64,000 bases of DNA. Origin: Hesseltinella vesiculosa (Eukaryota > Mucoromycota > Mucoromycetes > Mucorales > Cunninghamellaceae). Under the pieces are notes generated by a model. The model made no database searches, was not told the DNA's origin, and saw only the letters and a list, made by a program, of their open reading frames with translations. The stretch spans positions 682,001 to 746,000 of the forward strand of contig MCGT01000005.1 in assembly GCA_002104935.1 (NCBI GenBank). The letters run 5' to 3'. The number at the start of each line of letters is the position of its first letter. The first letter of the stretch is position 1. Made by a program: the position numbers and the translations under genes. This document shows, piece by piece, positions 45,289-57,024 of the stretch.

Positions 45289-46610
45289 GATGGCAACCAC
45301 ACTTTATTTACTGACATTTGCCAAGCTAGCCGTCTGGCCACCACTGCGGTATACAGCACGCCGCAGATGGCGACGATCAACCGGGTGCCGTTCAGCGACC
45401 TGCGTTCTCCGGTGGAGAAGCTGTATCCATGTGAAAGATGAAACTGAGTGAGGACCTGCCCAAGCCAATGGTGTTTCTGACGACGCCTCGTCCGCTGGCG
45501 TTGGAACAGTCTGTGGCTACTCCTACCTAAACCATCCGTCCAATCGCTTTGGCGACCATCAGCAATTGGTGTTAGGTGTTTTCTTGGAAAACCCGCTGAT
45601 CAAGCAACGCATCACTCAACCTGCTGGCCCATGGAACAAGGTTTTTGTCAAGGAATGGTTCGCCCATGCGTTTTCTCTTCTCAGCATGCTTTTCACCCTC
45701 ATGCACTAGTCATATGATGAACCTGCCCGCGTCGAGGAGAACCCCTGCTTCAAGTGCGCCATCACCGCTGCCAACCGCATCACCTTCTACCCGCGAAACC
45801 TGTTCTGGATGAACAGTGCTTTGACGCTGGAACCTTTCCATCAAAGGAGCCGCACGAACCGGCACATGGACAAGTTCATTGCGAGGTTTCTGCCCCGTAA
45901 AGTCGCTGAGCTGGTCACGCAGTATCTCGCCCTCATCCACCACAGTGGATATGTAAGAAAAAAAAAAAAAAAAGCGGATGCTCAATATTTTTATCCAGCT
46001 TCTGGTCAATGATTGTCCTCGGCAATCACTTGTGAATTCATTTGGCACGCACCTGTTTGTGAACCAACATGGCAAGGCGACCTCTGGCCTTCGCCGCGGT
46101 TTCATGCAGTGGTTAACCACGGCCAGCATCGTCTCCCTCACTCTCTGTTAGTATCACCAGATATTGCCTTTGCCCGGAGAAAGCTTGGCCAAGGTCAAGT
46201 TGCAAGCATGAGCAGCACCACCCAGATCATGGACTTGCAACCTGGTCACTCGACTAACTCGCAGGTCCGTTCTATGGAGTCACCTACGCCGATCCATCAA
46301 TCATATGCTCTGATTTTGTGGGATTCTCTTACTATGTTTCCATCGCATGACATCGTTTGCTTGGTACAGCAACGGATAAAAAGAAAAGGTGGTGGCTCAC
46401 TTTTTTTTTTTTTCTGTGTGCGTAGATGACGATTGCTATCGAGGAAAGCGGTCTGATTCAGCCATTGTTCCCTTTGCCTCGACTGACTCGGGTAATGCCA
46501 ATGTCACCACCACTGCCTCGACTACTCCTGCCGTCACTGCAAAACTCGCTTTTGCGGGACCGTCTCCTGAAAAAAAAAAAAAAAAAGGTCTCTAAATCGT
46601 CAATGAGACT
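45289..46610 (+). pseudogene. Decayed mobile-element or subtelomeric-type ORF remnant
   Basis: Plus-strand segments in changing frames form a degraded protein: VCGYSYLNHPSNRFGDHQQL, then NRITFYPRNLFWMNSALTLE, MDKFIARFLPRKVAELVTQY, an intron-like A tract, LVNSFGTHLFVNQHGK, and MDLQPGHSTNSQVR. The succession (RFLP...V..L...YL, then D-L-Q-x-GHST) resembles a domain found in fungal helicase-associated repeat proteins and relatives. In-frame stops interrupt it, for example around 45440 and 46205. The identification rests on pattern memory and is uncertain. Confidence 0.35.
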
Positions 46611-47544
46611 GTGAAAAACTGTTCGCTGGGACTAAGTCAATGAAGAGCGAGACCGAAAAAAAAAAAGACTGTTCAATTCTGAAAATCAGATTAATGGGAA
46701 GAGAGATAGTGTAACGCGGGTAGAGAATATATAGGAGAGACGGATATTGCAATCTACAAGGTGATGAGCGGGAAGAGAGGACCGATGATGTCCCAGTAAA
46801 TGAGTGATACCTCTTTTGTTTGTTTTTATTTGTATTTGCCGTAACAGAGACAATGGATCAACGTCTTCACGGCAGCAAGGCGTCGTGAATGAGCATCAGT
46901 GGGCTTTGAGGCCACCTTTTTGAAAAAAATCAGCCAATCGGAAGGCCGCCTTTGTCTGCGAGCCACCCAGCCATGCTACTTGGCACCAAATTGCCTGACC
47001 AGCCTTCATGGATTGACCAGTTATTTTGCCACTCATGTGCCCCACAACGACTCCACCCCACACAAAACCCAACGTTGATTCATTCCTTCAGAATTGCAAT
47101 AGCCCCCTTTTTGACTGTCCCCTTCCTTCCTCTTGCAAAACGCAAAATGGCCACCCAGCTATTTCGCAACGGAGCCCTACCCACTTGCTTACCCTAATTC
47201 TGCACCAATGCATCCAACATATGAATCCTTTTCCCCATCACGATCCACAACTTTTACCGACATGCATCCTTTGGCACCCGCCGTGCCGTTCTCTCTCATC
47301 CACACCCAGTGTGTCTGCACACGTCAAGTCCTGCCTTTTGCAAAAAAAAAAAAAACGACTATAAGCCGAACCAAAAAAAAAACCGTGCCCTCTCCCCCCA
47401 CCCCCTCAAAAAATACATGCTTGCTTCGAGCTTTTGCAAAAAAAAAAAACGACATAAACCTCTCCCCCTAAAAAAATACAGCCCCACCTGCCTCTTTTGG
47501 ACAATCCCTGCCCCCAAAAAGCAACGCCCCGCAAGCAAAAAAGT
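46611..47544. other. Intergenic, strand-biased low-complexity sequence
   Basis: From about 47020 to 47520 the plus strand is C- and A-rich and poor in G, with repeated TTTTGCAAAAAAAAA-CGAC segments (47336 and 47432). No gene seen. Confidence 0.45.
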
Positions 47545-47617
47545 GGGCTTCTCCGGGAATCGAACCCGGGACCACCCGCACCCTAAGCGGGTATTATACC
47601 ACTAAACCAAGAAGCCC
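47545..47617 (-). tRNA. tRNA-Pro (AGG anticodon)
   Basis: On the minus strand a 73-base cloverleaf: acceptor GGGCTTC pairs with GAAGCCC. The anticodon stem CCCGC/GCGGG holds the loop TTAGGGT, with AGG at the anticodon. The T arm has GGTTCGATTCC (B box), and TGGTTTAGTGG forms the A box. No intron. A run of six T follows the 3' end on this strand, consistent with a Pol III terminator. AGG reads CCU and, after A34 editing, other Pro codons. Confidence 0.96.
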
Positions 47618-47639
47618 TTGATATTCAAAGGACTTCGCC

Positions 47640-48000
47640 GCACGCTGTCAGCTCCCGGGGACGTTTTCTGCGCGCTGATTGGCTGGCGGGGTGTCATTTC
47701 TGCTGGATTTGTGGGCGGTGCGGGGCCGGCACCGCTTGGCTGCCGGCGCAGCCCGGCGACGACGTCCGGCGTAGGCCGGGGCAGTCCGGTGCCGGGGGTC
47801 GTCGCGGTGCGGGTGATCGTGAACCCAAAGCTGGTGCTAATAGCAGCACTATGATTGGGGCAGCCGGACAGGATCGGACCCTGCCGGGCCAATGCGCAGC
47901 TCCGGTGCCGGCACGGTGCGAGTGGCTATGAAAAGCAAAATTGCAGCCTGCTGATTGGACAGGCGGGTCGGAGCTGGCCGGGCTGCTTTTAAATGCCGGA
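47640..48000. other. GC-rich island next to the tRNA
   Basis: Markedly G+C-rich compared with flanks, with repeated CCGG, GCCGG and CTGATTGG motifs (near 47677 and 47949). Open frames on both strands are a by-product of composition. No gene assigned. Confidence 0.55.
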
Positions 48001-48337
48001 CTTGAATGCCAGCGCTTAGAACAGCTGTGCGGGATTTTGGTGCGCTGTAAAAAAAAAGATCATCTGTTTCATGATGGTGAATCCTGAATTTGGGCATTGC
48101 GATCTCTCGCGCAAGTCATGGTCATTCAGATGACAGAAAAGAAACGGCTATTGCTAGAGTCGTGAGTTCCAAGAATGAGATGATCGATTCCATGGCCGAA
48201 AGAATCAGGGCAGGGATTAGGAAAAGGGCGATTCAAGTAGATGCTGCCGCCGGGCTGTCGTTCTGATACGATAGCATGTCAATACCACGTTGACAGAAGC
48301 GAGCGTGCTGAAAAAAAACGATAGATACTGGAGCCGT

Positions 48338-48760
48338 TGCGGGCAAAAACGACGCTTGCTGGGACCACCGCCAGCGTCAACGGCTTTTTTTTTTTTTTTT
48401 TTGGACAGTGGGGCCAAAATGGCATTGCCATGTCGTTTTGGCAGCCATGCACATCACCATCCCCACCCATTGACCTTTGTCCATCTCGGATTCCTTGCTG
48501 CAATAACGCTGCGTCAGCCGACTTTCTTTTTTTTTTTTTTTTTTTCTGCAGAGTGTAAGTTGCGGCCAAAATGACATTGTCCAAAGTTGCGGCCATGCAC
48601 ATCACCATCCCCGCCCGTTGATCATTGCTCATCTCGGATTCCTTGTAAATTCTCTGCCACGGACAAAAACGCGCTTGCCGGACACAACGCCAGCGTCAGC
48701 CGTCTTTTTTTTTTTTTTGCAGAGCAGTAGTTGCGGCCAAAATGGCATCCCCTCCTGCAA
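48338..48760. repeat. Degenerate tandem repeat, about 150-170 bp units
   Basis: Three related units share CGCCAGCGTCA or GCGTCAGCCG, a long T tract, GGCCAAAATG(G/A)CAT and, in the first two, GCCATGCACATCACCATCCC plus CATCTCGGATTCCTTG. No coding capacity. Confidence 0.7.
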
Positions 48761-48861
48761 AGATCTGGCAAGCGTGCGGCCGCGGCATTTGAAAATAGCA
48801 AGTTCATTTTTTCGATTTTTAAGTGGGGGGTCGGAGGCGGCACCCATCCTAGACTTTTTTT

Positions 48862-49216
48862 TCAGAAATTTTATTTGGCTGTGACGTAGCAGAGCAAGAG
48901 GTCAAAGCAAAGAGGTAGCAGAAGGACGGTTATAGGGATGAGTGTGGGAGAAGGCGGGCTTCGTCGTGTAGTACTGGATAGACTTTATTGACGGTGGCAA
49001 GTACGTTGGTGACGGTGAAGGGGACTTCGTCAAAGATATGGCGCCAATGGACTGACCAGATGGCGGCGAGGACGGAACCGAAGACAAGAGGGGACGAAAG
49101 AGACGAGGTGCCCAGACGTAGCGGTGGGCAAGACGAGGAGGTGACGGAGGTGGTCACTGACTCGATGGAGTCGAAAGGGGTGGCAAAGTGTTGTTGCCAA
49201 GCCAGGCGATCCAGAC
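48862..49216 (-). mobile_element. 5'-truncated LINE-like 3' end (copy 2)
   Basis: Second copy of the sequence at 8928-9310, on the same strand. The encoded fragment contains RLAWQQHFATPFDSIES, then WRHIFDEVPF and VLHDEARLLPHSS, and the 3' tail has AATAAAATTTC. Only the C-terminal end of the element remains. Confidence 0.6.
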
Positions 49217-49232
49217 AAAAAGTACCAGCTTC

Positions 49233-49492
49233 AACCAAAATTCAACCTCCGCCAGTGCTCCCAATTTGGCATGCGGCCAGCAGTAGCAAGCTGGAAGTGC
49301 AGCAAGCCACGGCAGCTCAGTTACTTTGCTATTACTTCACGCACTGTTATACCCGTCGTGGGCTAGTTTGTGACACAGTTTGGCAGTTTTTTCCAGGATT
49401 GATCATCTCTCCTCGTGATGAGCTGAACCAGCTATGCAGTGCTGGTTTTTGATTGAACCGTTCAAAGGAAAAAAAAAAAAAAGTGGAAACAC
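49233..49492 (+). repeat. 260-bp direct repeat, left copy
   Basis: Nearly identical to 55714-55974 in the same orientation. Both carry a short frame ending PRDELNQLCSxGF, then TTGAACCGTTCAAAG, an A run and GTGGAAACAC. The frame looks like the C-terminal end of a mobile-element ORF (HCYTRRGLVCDTVWQFF). Confidence 0.8.
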
Positions 49493-51200
49493 ACCGCTCT
49501 TCTCTTTTTTTTTTTTTAAAGAACTTTTCCCTGCTGCGTTTTCATCCGTTGAAAGATGAGTTAGCGGACTGGGATGGTGACCATCAATACCAATGGCTGC
49601 GTGATGGGATATCAGTGCATGATACGGTAGATTTGGAGCCGATCGCGTTCTTTTTTATAGATGCATTGGGAAAAAAAAAAAGTCGCACGGTAACGTGGAT
49701 GACAATAGTATAGTGATGGCGATGCATTGCTTCTTTGGCGGTGGGTCGATGGCTGCTGTCACATTAGGTACGCTGTTGGAGCCGGCCATTTTGCGCACTT
49801 GTATAGGTTTGACGATGGACTGGGTGGCTGCTTGGTTTCGATTGGCCGTTGGGAGCCAAAATGAGGCAACCCCCCCTTTTCTCATTATTTTCCTGTTGCT
49901 CTAGGATTTGTTCTGGACCCAGCCTCTAGCCAGAAAACGTCGATGGATGTCATGTCATTAGCACGAAATCATCACCGTGGGCCACCATGAACTTTGACAA
50001 GGGACCTAACATTCTTGGCGGATGCAGCACTCAGCTCGACCAACCATTTGGCACGCCGCACGTTTCCACTCTCAGAAGCCACGGTGGTGCGCTATGGATG
50101 AAGCGACAGCAATAGACGATGAAGGCGCTGTGGCGTTGACAGGGGTGGAAGCCGGGGCAATGACGCAAAGTCAAATGCTGATGGGGCTCTACAGTTTGGA
50201 GGTTTGTCCATGTGTGCATCGACGGTTCCCTGCGACGGAGGGTGCCACACGCAGATAGAGCTTCGTCAACGATCATAACAAAAGAAAATGCAAAGAGAAG
50301 CCTCATAGGTCTTATCGCTGAATAAAGAATAGCCGTGCTAAGAAAAAATCTCTGTTTGAGCCTCACGCACATCGCAGTATTTGAATTTTTATTTTCTTTG
50401 TGTTTGATCGGCTTTTAAGCGGGGGAGTCTGAGGTGATCCAACGCCAAGTGGCATGGTATTTTCTGCATCAATGCATTAGAGATGATTGGTCACATCAAT
50501 ACAATCACTCAGCAGCGCGTTGGGTCATTTCCAGTTTAAAGACGGCAGGAAACCTAGACAAAAAACATCGGCTGCCCAAGCTATTCTGCTATTTTTCGTC
50601 GCTTGCCCTCCCTTTAGTTCTTACAGTTTTTCGCATCATTGTTTCTCATCGTGCACTAGTTTTAGATGCCATTTGGCGGTCAGACCAGTTTCCATGGTCC
50701 TTCCATAAACTGAATCAGCCATGCTAGCCAAACAAAGAAAATAAAAAGGAACCGCCGCTCCCTCCTTTTGTCTTTTTTTTTTTTTTTTTACTTTTCCTTG
50801 CTGCGTCTTCATCCGCTGGGGATATGGTTGATGGGTAGGGATGGGCAGCGTCATTACCAATGGTAGTGTGAGAGGCTGTTGGTACGTGATGGGATGGCCA
50901 ATGGACATTTGGGATTGAAGCTGATCGTGCTCTTTTTATAGATGCTTTCGAAGTAAAACATGAGGTTTGCCGCGATCGGCCAGCAAATGTCCAGAATGGG
51001 TGCTGGTGGTCAGTGCTGTACAGGAAGAGGCCATGCGTTTAGCAATGGTGCAGCCTGAATGGGCAGGCAAGAATGCTTGGCTCTAATGGCGTCCGGCTGC
51101 TTTTTGAAATCTCATGCAGGTGAGGCTGAGGCAGGTGGAAAAATGAACTTGGATGAAAACGATTGGCACACACAGAAAAGAGATGGACGACCTTGGAAGC
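49493..51200. other. Degenerate mobile-element-like region
   Basis: Two segments, about 49505-49690 and 50765-50960, are related to each other (T tract, CTGCTGCGTTTTCATCCG-like block, a final TTTTTATAGATGC). Fragments of frames (VIQRQVAWYFLHQCIRDDWS at about 50434) look like decayed coding sequence. No intact gene. Confidence 0.4.
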
Positions 51201-51225
51201 TCTAGGACAAACTGGTTTTTTTTTT

Positions 51226-51310
51226 GGTAGGACAAGTAGAAAGCCGCCAGTTTGGGGAGAGGTTCTTTTGGTAGGTCAAGTAGAAAGCCGCCAGTTTGGG
51301 GAGAGGTTCT
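51226..51310. repeat. Tandem duplication, 44-bp period, two copies
   Basis: GGTAGGACAAGTAGAAAGCC is repeated with one base change, each copy ending GGGGAGAGGTTCT. Confidence 0.9.
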
Positions 51311-51665
51311 AATTGGCAGTGGGTGTTGGCTCGATTAATAAAGCTCTCATGTGCTTGGATATCAATTTAACAGCAACGGATCATCGCAGGATATCGACCA
51401 ATGGAGTGACTGGACAAGAGTCGAAATGGGCGGGGAAAAAAAAGGGTACGGATGTGAACAATGAAATCAACGCTCATAGACGTAATAAAGTACTTTGTGA
51501 TTTGGTTAGTTCTTAATGAGACGATGGGGTGCTGAGGCAATGAGACATTGAGAAAGGAGCAAGGAGAGGCCAAGATGAAGAACAATGAAATAGAGGAAGC
51601 TTTAAAAGAGATGGTCTTCACGTTTTGAATGACGCTTCTTTCCCCATCTCCCTTCTTTTTTCTGT

Positions 51666-52097
51666 ATGGCTGCGAACGCACAACTCCACTCGCTTTTGCA
51701 AACAATGCAATCACGGTTTGCAACATTGCATCTCCGCCACGATGATTTGACAGTGGAGCACTTGGCTATCCTGTTTGACCCCCAGCAGATGCCGGCCCTC
51801 CAGCTCCAAGACCAGATCATGAATGCGCACTATGACGTGGATGACCACACGTTAATGACGGCCATGCAGCTGCAGTTGGCAGGCCAGACGCCTGTGCCGA
51901 CCGGTGCCATTAATTACTACATCCGCAGCTGGTCCATTCCTGTTGTCACGTTGGGCGCACTGCTGGAGTTTTTGAGCCAGCAATATGAGGACTTGTATAC
52001 AATGGATGAGGTGGCGCCCTGGATTCAGTTTGTCAACGAGAACCAAAACCAGCCAACAGCTCGGTTTCACATGAGGTAAAAAGTCCGCTCTTTTTCT

Positions 52098-52129
<32 letters not shown>

Positions 52130-54777
52130 TCAAGAGACTCACGTTATTTATGCTGTGATAGGTACGTTGGCATGTGTACTGGACCGGTACGGCCGATCGA
52201 CAGACATCTCCAAGATAACAGGGAGCGTCCGTTTGGCATCCTTGGCCTGTTTTTGCAAGGATTGAGTACGTTGGATGAGGCGGTGTTTGACGCTGCGACA
52301 GTTTGGGTGGTTGGCCGTGCGGCGTGGCATCAACATCCGGGCGACCAGCGCTTGGTGGATGTGCGCGAGCAGGTTCTCATCAACTTCTTTGGCCTGGACA
52401 ACTTAGTAAACCAACAGCTTGGAGGGCTGCTTCCCTGGTACCAGCCTGCTGCAGCAACACTGCACGCACACGCCCACGACTACCCCACGTCATTTGCCAC
52501 GGTGTTCAACAACGCTGGTGCACCACCCAATGCAGTGCTGGCTGAAAATATTGGTGTATGGATGGGCCGAGTGGAACAAGTCGCCCGGGACAATGCTCGC
52601 AACACTCGCTTGGACGAATTCCCATTTACGCCTGCTTACCGTGCCCTTGTTCTCCGGCAAGCAACCCCACTACTCACGGTGAATGGCTACACACTCATGG
52701 CAACCATTGGCCTTGACGTGACGCAAGACTGTCTTGCCAATGCCACCCCCTTTTTCTCGTCTGGGTCATATGCTGGCCACGTCGCTTGCACCTCGATCTC
52801 CCGAATGCTCGGCCAACCTGTGTCGGATACAACTATCTTTACTACATTCGTGGATCTGTTCCCTTGGGCTGGTGTGGTTGGTACGTTGGATGCTGGTATC
52901 CAACAGCTGCGTGACTATTTGCACTTGGTGTGCCCTCTGGTGTGTGTGAGCTTGTCAAGAACGACGACGTCTGTAGCCATGGCCAATTTCTTCCATCACG
53001 TGGGCCTCAGCAGCACCCTCTCCTTCCTCGACCATGTTGGTCTCCCACAACACACCCACTATCCAACCAACCAATGGGTGCACGACATCAACAATGACGC
53101 TATGCCGCCCTCCCATGCCACCATCCTGATTCCTCATGTGCACCCGGGAAACCAGAAACACATGTCACACTCTGAGGCCCTGTCCAGAGTGATGGACTTG
53201 TCGTGGAAGGTGACCCTCCTTGTTGGCGAGCTTGTGGTGCAGCATCTTCAGACCTCGGCCGGCCAGCAGCAAGACAACGGTGCCATCATCCATGCAGTGT
53301 GGCCATCTATCCAGCCGCCGACTGCTGCCTTTTACAACGACCACCTGGACCCACGACTGCGCCTCGCCTATCAAGCCCTTGCTACCGCCAAAGCCGACCA
53401 TCAAGCATTTGCACAACAGCGCCTTACTCGTGTGCGAAACGTGACTCAAGTGCAGCAATCGTTCTCTGAAACAATGCGCTTTGCCAGCCACCGCCGAATT
53501 GCCCAAGCTGGTTATGCCACTGGAGCTGCTTTTGGTGCTGAGCGGTAAAAAAAAAAAAAAAAATAGGCGGACCGAAAAGATTGACTTATTTTCTCTTGCT
53601 CTCTGATAGCCATGTCCAAGCTTGCATGCTGTGGAAGACGAACCATCCCGACCGGCACCACCATATTGCACACCACGACCGCGCTGCATGGATGCAGTGG
53701 GCAATGAGTTTGGACGAAGGGGCGTCCTTCTATGCAAGCTCGTTACGCAATACAGCCTTTGCAATGGATAGCCGCCATCGCAACCACAATGTCCTAGTGC
53801 GATACGCACCAGCTGGAGCCATGGACAACACATGGATGGAAGATGATGGTGAGGTGTTTGCCGCGCATGGCCGGTGGAATGCCGACATGTTGACCCGCTT
53901 GTCCCCGACGCACTTTTCGCCGGCGAATCAACAGCGTCGCGTGATGGGCCGCTGGCAGCAAGTCCGACCGGAGACTTTGGAGCTTGGCATCTACCAGCAT
54001 CACCCCGTGGTCCACAACCGAGCGGTGTATGTATCCCCATCCAACCCACTCCGCATTTACTGGCGCGACGGCGAACGGAACGTGGATATTCACTCCAACG
54101 TCCCTTTCTCTGCTTTACAACACTTTGACGAGCAACACCGTACCTTCACGATCCAGATCCTCAGCGACGGTCTTGGATTCACTACGCCGAATGGTCAGCC
54201 TGTGTTGCATAATGGTAGCGCCACTGTCGTCCCTTTGCTGAACATGCAAGCTGGTGGGTATGGTCTTGAAATGATGCGTATGTGGCGGTCTGAACGCCGC
54301 CGTCTTGGTTTTGATGCGCCCGAGCCAGCCATGGCCAATGTCCCCCGAAATCAGCGCCGGCAATGCTTCAAGCGGAATACAAGGCAGGCAACCCTGGACA
54401 ACTTCTCGATGCCAATCTATCCCACCGACTCCATTGCTCTTCTCCGCCAATTTTTGCTTCAAGACCGTTTTGCGAATGGCGGGTCCTTCAACACCGCCCC
54501 TGAAGATCTCGTTGCCTTTCTGTCCGCAGAAGAGCGTGAAGGAAGAGTGCAACCACTGCTTTCAGCCTTTTTGGATCGCCATGCCGACCATCCCTGTGTG
54601 AGCGACTGGCTCATGATGTGTAGCAACATGGCTGTGCACGGGCCAGATCTTTACAGGAATGTGCAGTTCCTTCGCGACAATGTCAGCAAGCGCCATATCC
54701 GACGCGAAACCAACAATGGCCATATCCGAACGTTCCAGGTGATCTCCTTTGGTGCCCCCATCACCGAGCGGCATTAA
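51666..54777 (+). CDS. 986-aa protein with GIY-YIG-like N-terminal region
   Basis: Three exons (51666-52075, 52162-53544, 53610-54777), all in frame. Around the first intron the product reads FHMRYVGMCTGPVRPIDRHL, then VDVREQVLINFFGLDNLVNQ, followed by GG. This matches the GIY-YIG nuclease order of YIG, Arg and His, catalytic Glu, then Asn. The GIY strand itself is not clear. The rest (about 750 aa, rich in His, Gln, Asn) has no motif I recognise, and there is no signal peptide or membrane helix. The gene is more GC-rich than its surroundings and is bracketed by 260-bp direct repeats. It may be a mobile-element-associated or lineage-expanded protein; function is inferred only weakly. Confidence 0.6.
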
Positions 54778-55713
54778 TGCTGGTGATTTTTTTTTTTGTT
54801 CCCTCCTCTCGAATTTATTATAGACTCCTCCCTTTTTTTTTTGTTGCTTGAAGTCCCCCCCTCTCTCGAATATACTTAGATTCCCCTTTAATAAACCATG
54901 CTGTTGCTTACCATAAGCATAGCCCCCCTTTTTTTTCAGATCGAAAGAGAGCTGACATTAGTTTCACGGATGACGGCAGCATTGCTGTATTATAGTATGG
55001 AGGAAAAAGTGCAGTACTACACATGTGGCTGGTTGACAGCAACCCCAGTGGCAATCAGTTAAAGTGGATTCATGTGGCAAAATGATGCTCACAGCAGCGT
55101 GTAAGCCAACTGGCATCAGAAAAGAGGCGGCTATTTTTGGTCACGCATTCCCAAATTCGTGTTTCGACAGGCGCAAAAAGTGTCAAGAGCCATTCGCTGC
55201 ATAAGTGGTTCCCCTCTGGTGATGATCATAACGAATGCATGGTGAGCAAAGGTTTGGCCGGCGCGTGCACCTGCGGCATTTGAATGTGTCATTTCCATTT
55301 TTTTTTTTGATCGGTTTTACATGGCCCCGCTCCCTTGCTCTACTTGGTTAACAAGCATATCTGTCCGGTGTGGCTTGACCTGTGTTACCCTCACATCTCG
55401 CTTGTTTAGCATTATTTCTGGCACGTTGAACAATGATCACACTTGAATAAACTTCTAGGACGCCGGCTATGAGCCTTCTGAACAAAAAAAATGGATCGAT
55501 TTTCAAGAGGGGGATGGGAGGCGGCAAAAGGACGTGAGTGGCAAGTAGGCTGACCAGCCGTCGCCAATCGACTTTATATTTTCAGTATCCATGCATTTAA
55601 GAATATTTCGCCCCCATGCAAAGTATTTCGTCGATTGAATCACTCAACAAGACGGTGGATCATCACCTTTTTTCCAGGTTGGCCAGGCACCATCCCCCAG
55701 GCGATCTAACTTT
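54778..55713. other. Intergenic, no gene seen
   Basis: Downstream of the GIY-YIG-like gene, with T runs. No coding region stands out. Confidence 0.45.
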
Positions 55714-55974
55714 AACCAAAATTCGACCTCCGCCAGTGCTCCCAATTTGGCATGCGGCCAGCAGTGGCAAGCTAGAAGTGTGGCAAGCCACGGCAGCTCA
55801 GTTACTTTGCCATTACTTCACGCACTGTTATACCCGTCGTGGGCTAGTTTGTGACACAGTTTGGCAGTTTTTTCAAGGATTGATCACCTCTCCTCGTGAT
55901 GAGCTGAACCAGCTATGCAGTGGTGGTTTTTGATTGAACCGTTCAAAGAAAAAAAAAAAAAAAAGTGGAAACAC
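55714..55974 (+). repeat. 260-bp direct repeat, right copy
   Basis: Matches 49233-49492 in the same orientation with few differences, including the frame ending PRDELNQLCSGGF and the A run. Confidence 0.8.
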
Positions 55975-57024
55975 GCTCCAACTGCTGGTGCTGCAAAGAT
56001 TCAGCCGATTGATCAGGGTCGCCCAGCCAACTTTTGGTCAGACTCGTCTTTCTGTCCCCTTCACCAGCTAAAATAGCCTACTTTTGATCCCTATTTTTTA
56101 TTTTATTTTATTTTTTTTTGTAATATGGTTCTTACTAGCAAAGCACCATTGTCATACCATAGTAGCATACCCTCAAGACACGTTTAAAGCAAAAAGTAGC
56201 ATTGCAACCAACTTCAATGTCACTCACGCGCAAACACTGCCTTGGTTGGTATCAACCCAGGTATTTTATTTTTTTAAGAGCCATGCTGGTAGTTCAAGAA
56301 TGTGACCTTGGCCAGGTAAGAGGGTAGAATCTAAAACTGACTCACTGCAGCTCGATGGGACATGGCGGCCAGTTGTAGCCGAAGAGGCTGAAGTTTCAGC
56401 CCGTGAGCACTTGATCAGAAGAGCGATCCCAAGCAGCAGAGTCATGGAAGTCTCTCAGTCAAACGTGGCGAAAAAGGGCTTACAGTTGGCTGGTGCGAGA
56501 GGATGAATTAAGGTTTGGTGGAAAATGGGGTGCATTTGACTCGCGTTTTTTTGACTTCCTCAAAAAGGTTTATGATGTTGTACAATGGCCAAGTTTGAAA
56601 GCAAGGTGAAAGCTTGTTTCAGGGCAAGAAAGGAAAGTGAAAAAAAAATAGGGGGTGATTGTGGCAGGATGCAAACCACATGTGGGAAGCGGGCCAGTCT
56701 TTCAACAGCAAAAAAGAGAGGTGTCTGTTGTATGAGCAGCTGGATGCTACCGCACAAAAAGAGAGGAAGAAAGGAGAGGAGGTCAAATAGGGGGGAAAAA
56801 GTGGGGAGGAAAAAAAAAAGGCGATTCATATTAATGGAATCAAATACGAGGACATCTTATGATGGTGGGTTGTTGATGCTCTGGGAGTCCGGTTTTGGCA
56901 ATCTTTTTTTTTTTTTTTTCTTGCCTCCTTTTATTTGCATTTCTTCCCCCTCTTTCACCTATTTTTTTTTTCCCATTCTTTCCCCAATCTCACCCACTTT
57001 TGTATTAAGCATTAATTATATACG
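55975..57024. other. Intergenic upstream of the G-beta gene
   Basis: No gene seen. Overlapping frames at about 56560-57028 are shadows through A- and T-rich sequence. The CT-rich leader before 57025 probably belongs to the G-beta transcript. Confidence 0.45.

Noticed and set aside
48279..48884. Frames on both strands in the 48.3-48.8 kb repeats
   Set aside because: Products of repeated sequence and T tracts.
53165..54049. 294-codon minus frame
   Set aside because: Antisense of the GIY-YIG-like gene, whose own frame and introns are consistent.
49233..55974. LTR retrotransposon with 260-bp LTRs
   Set aside because: No TG...CA ends, primer-binding site, gag, protease, integrase or RNase H seen between the repeats.
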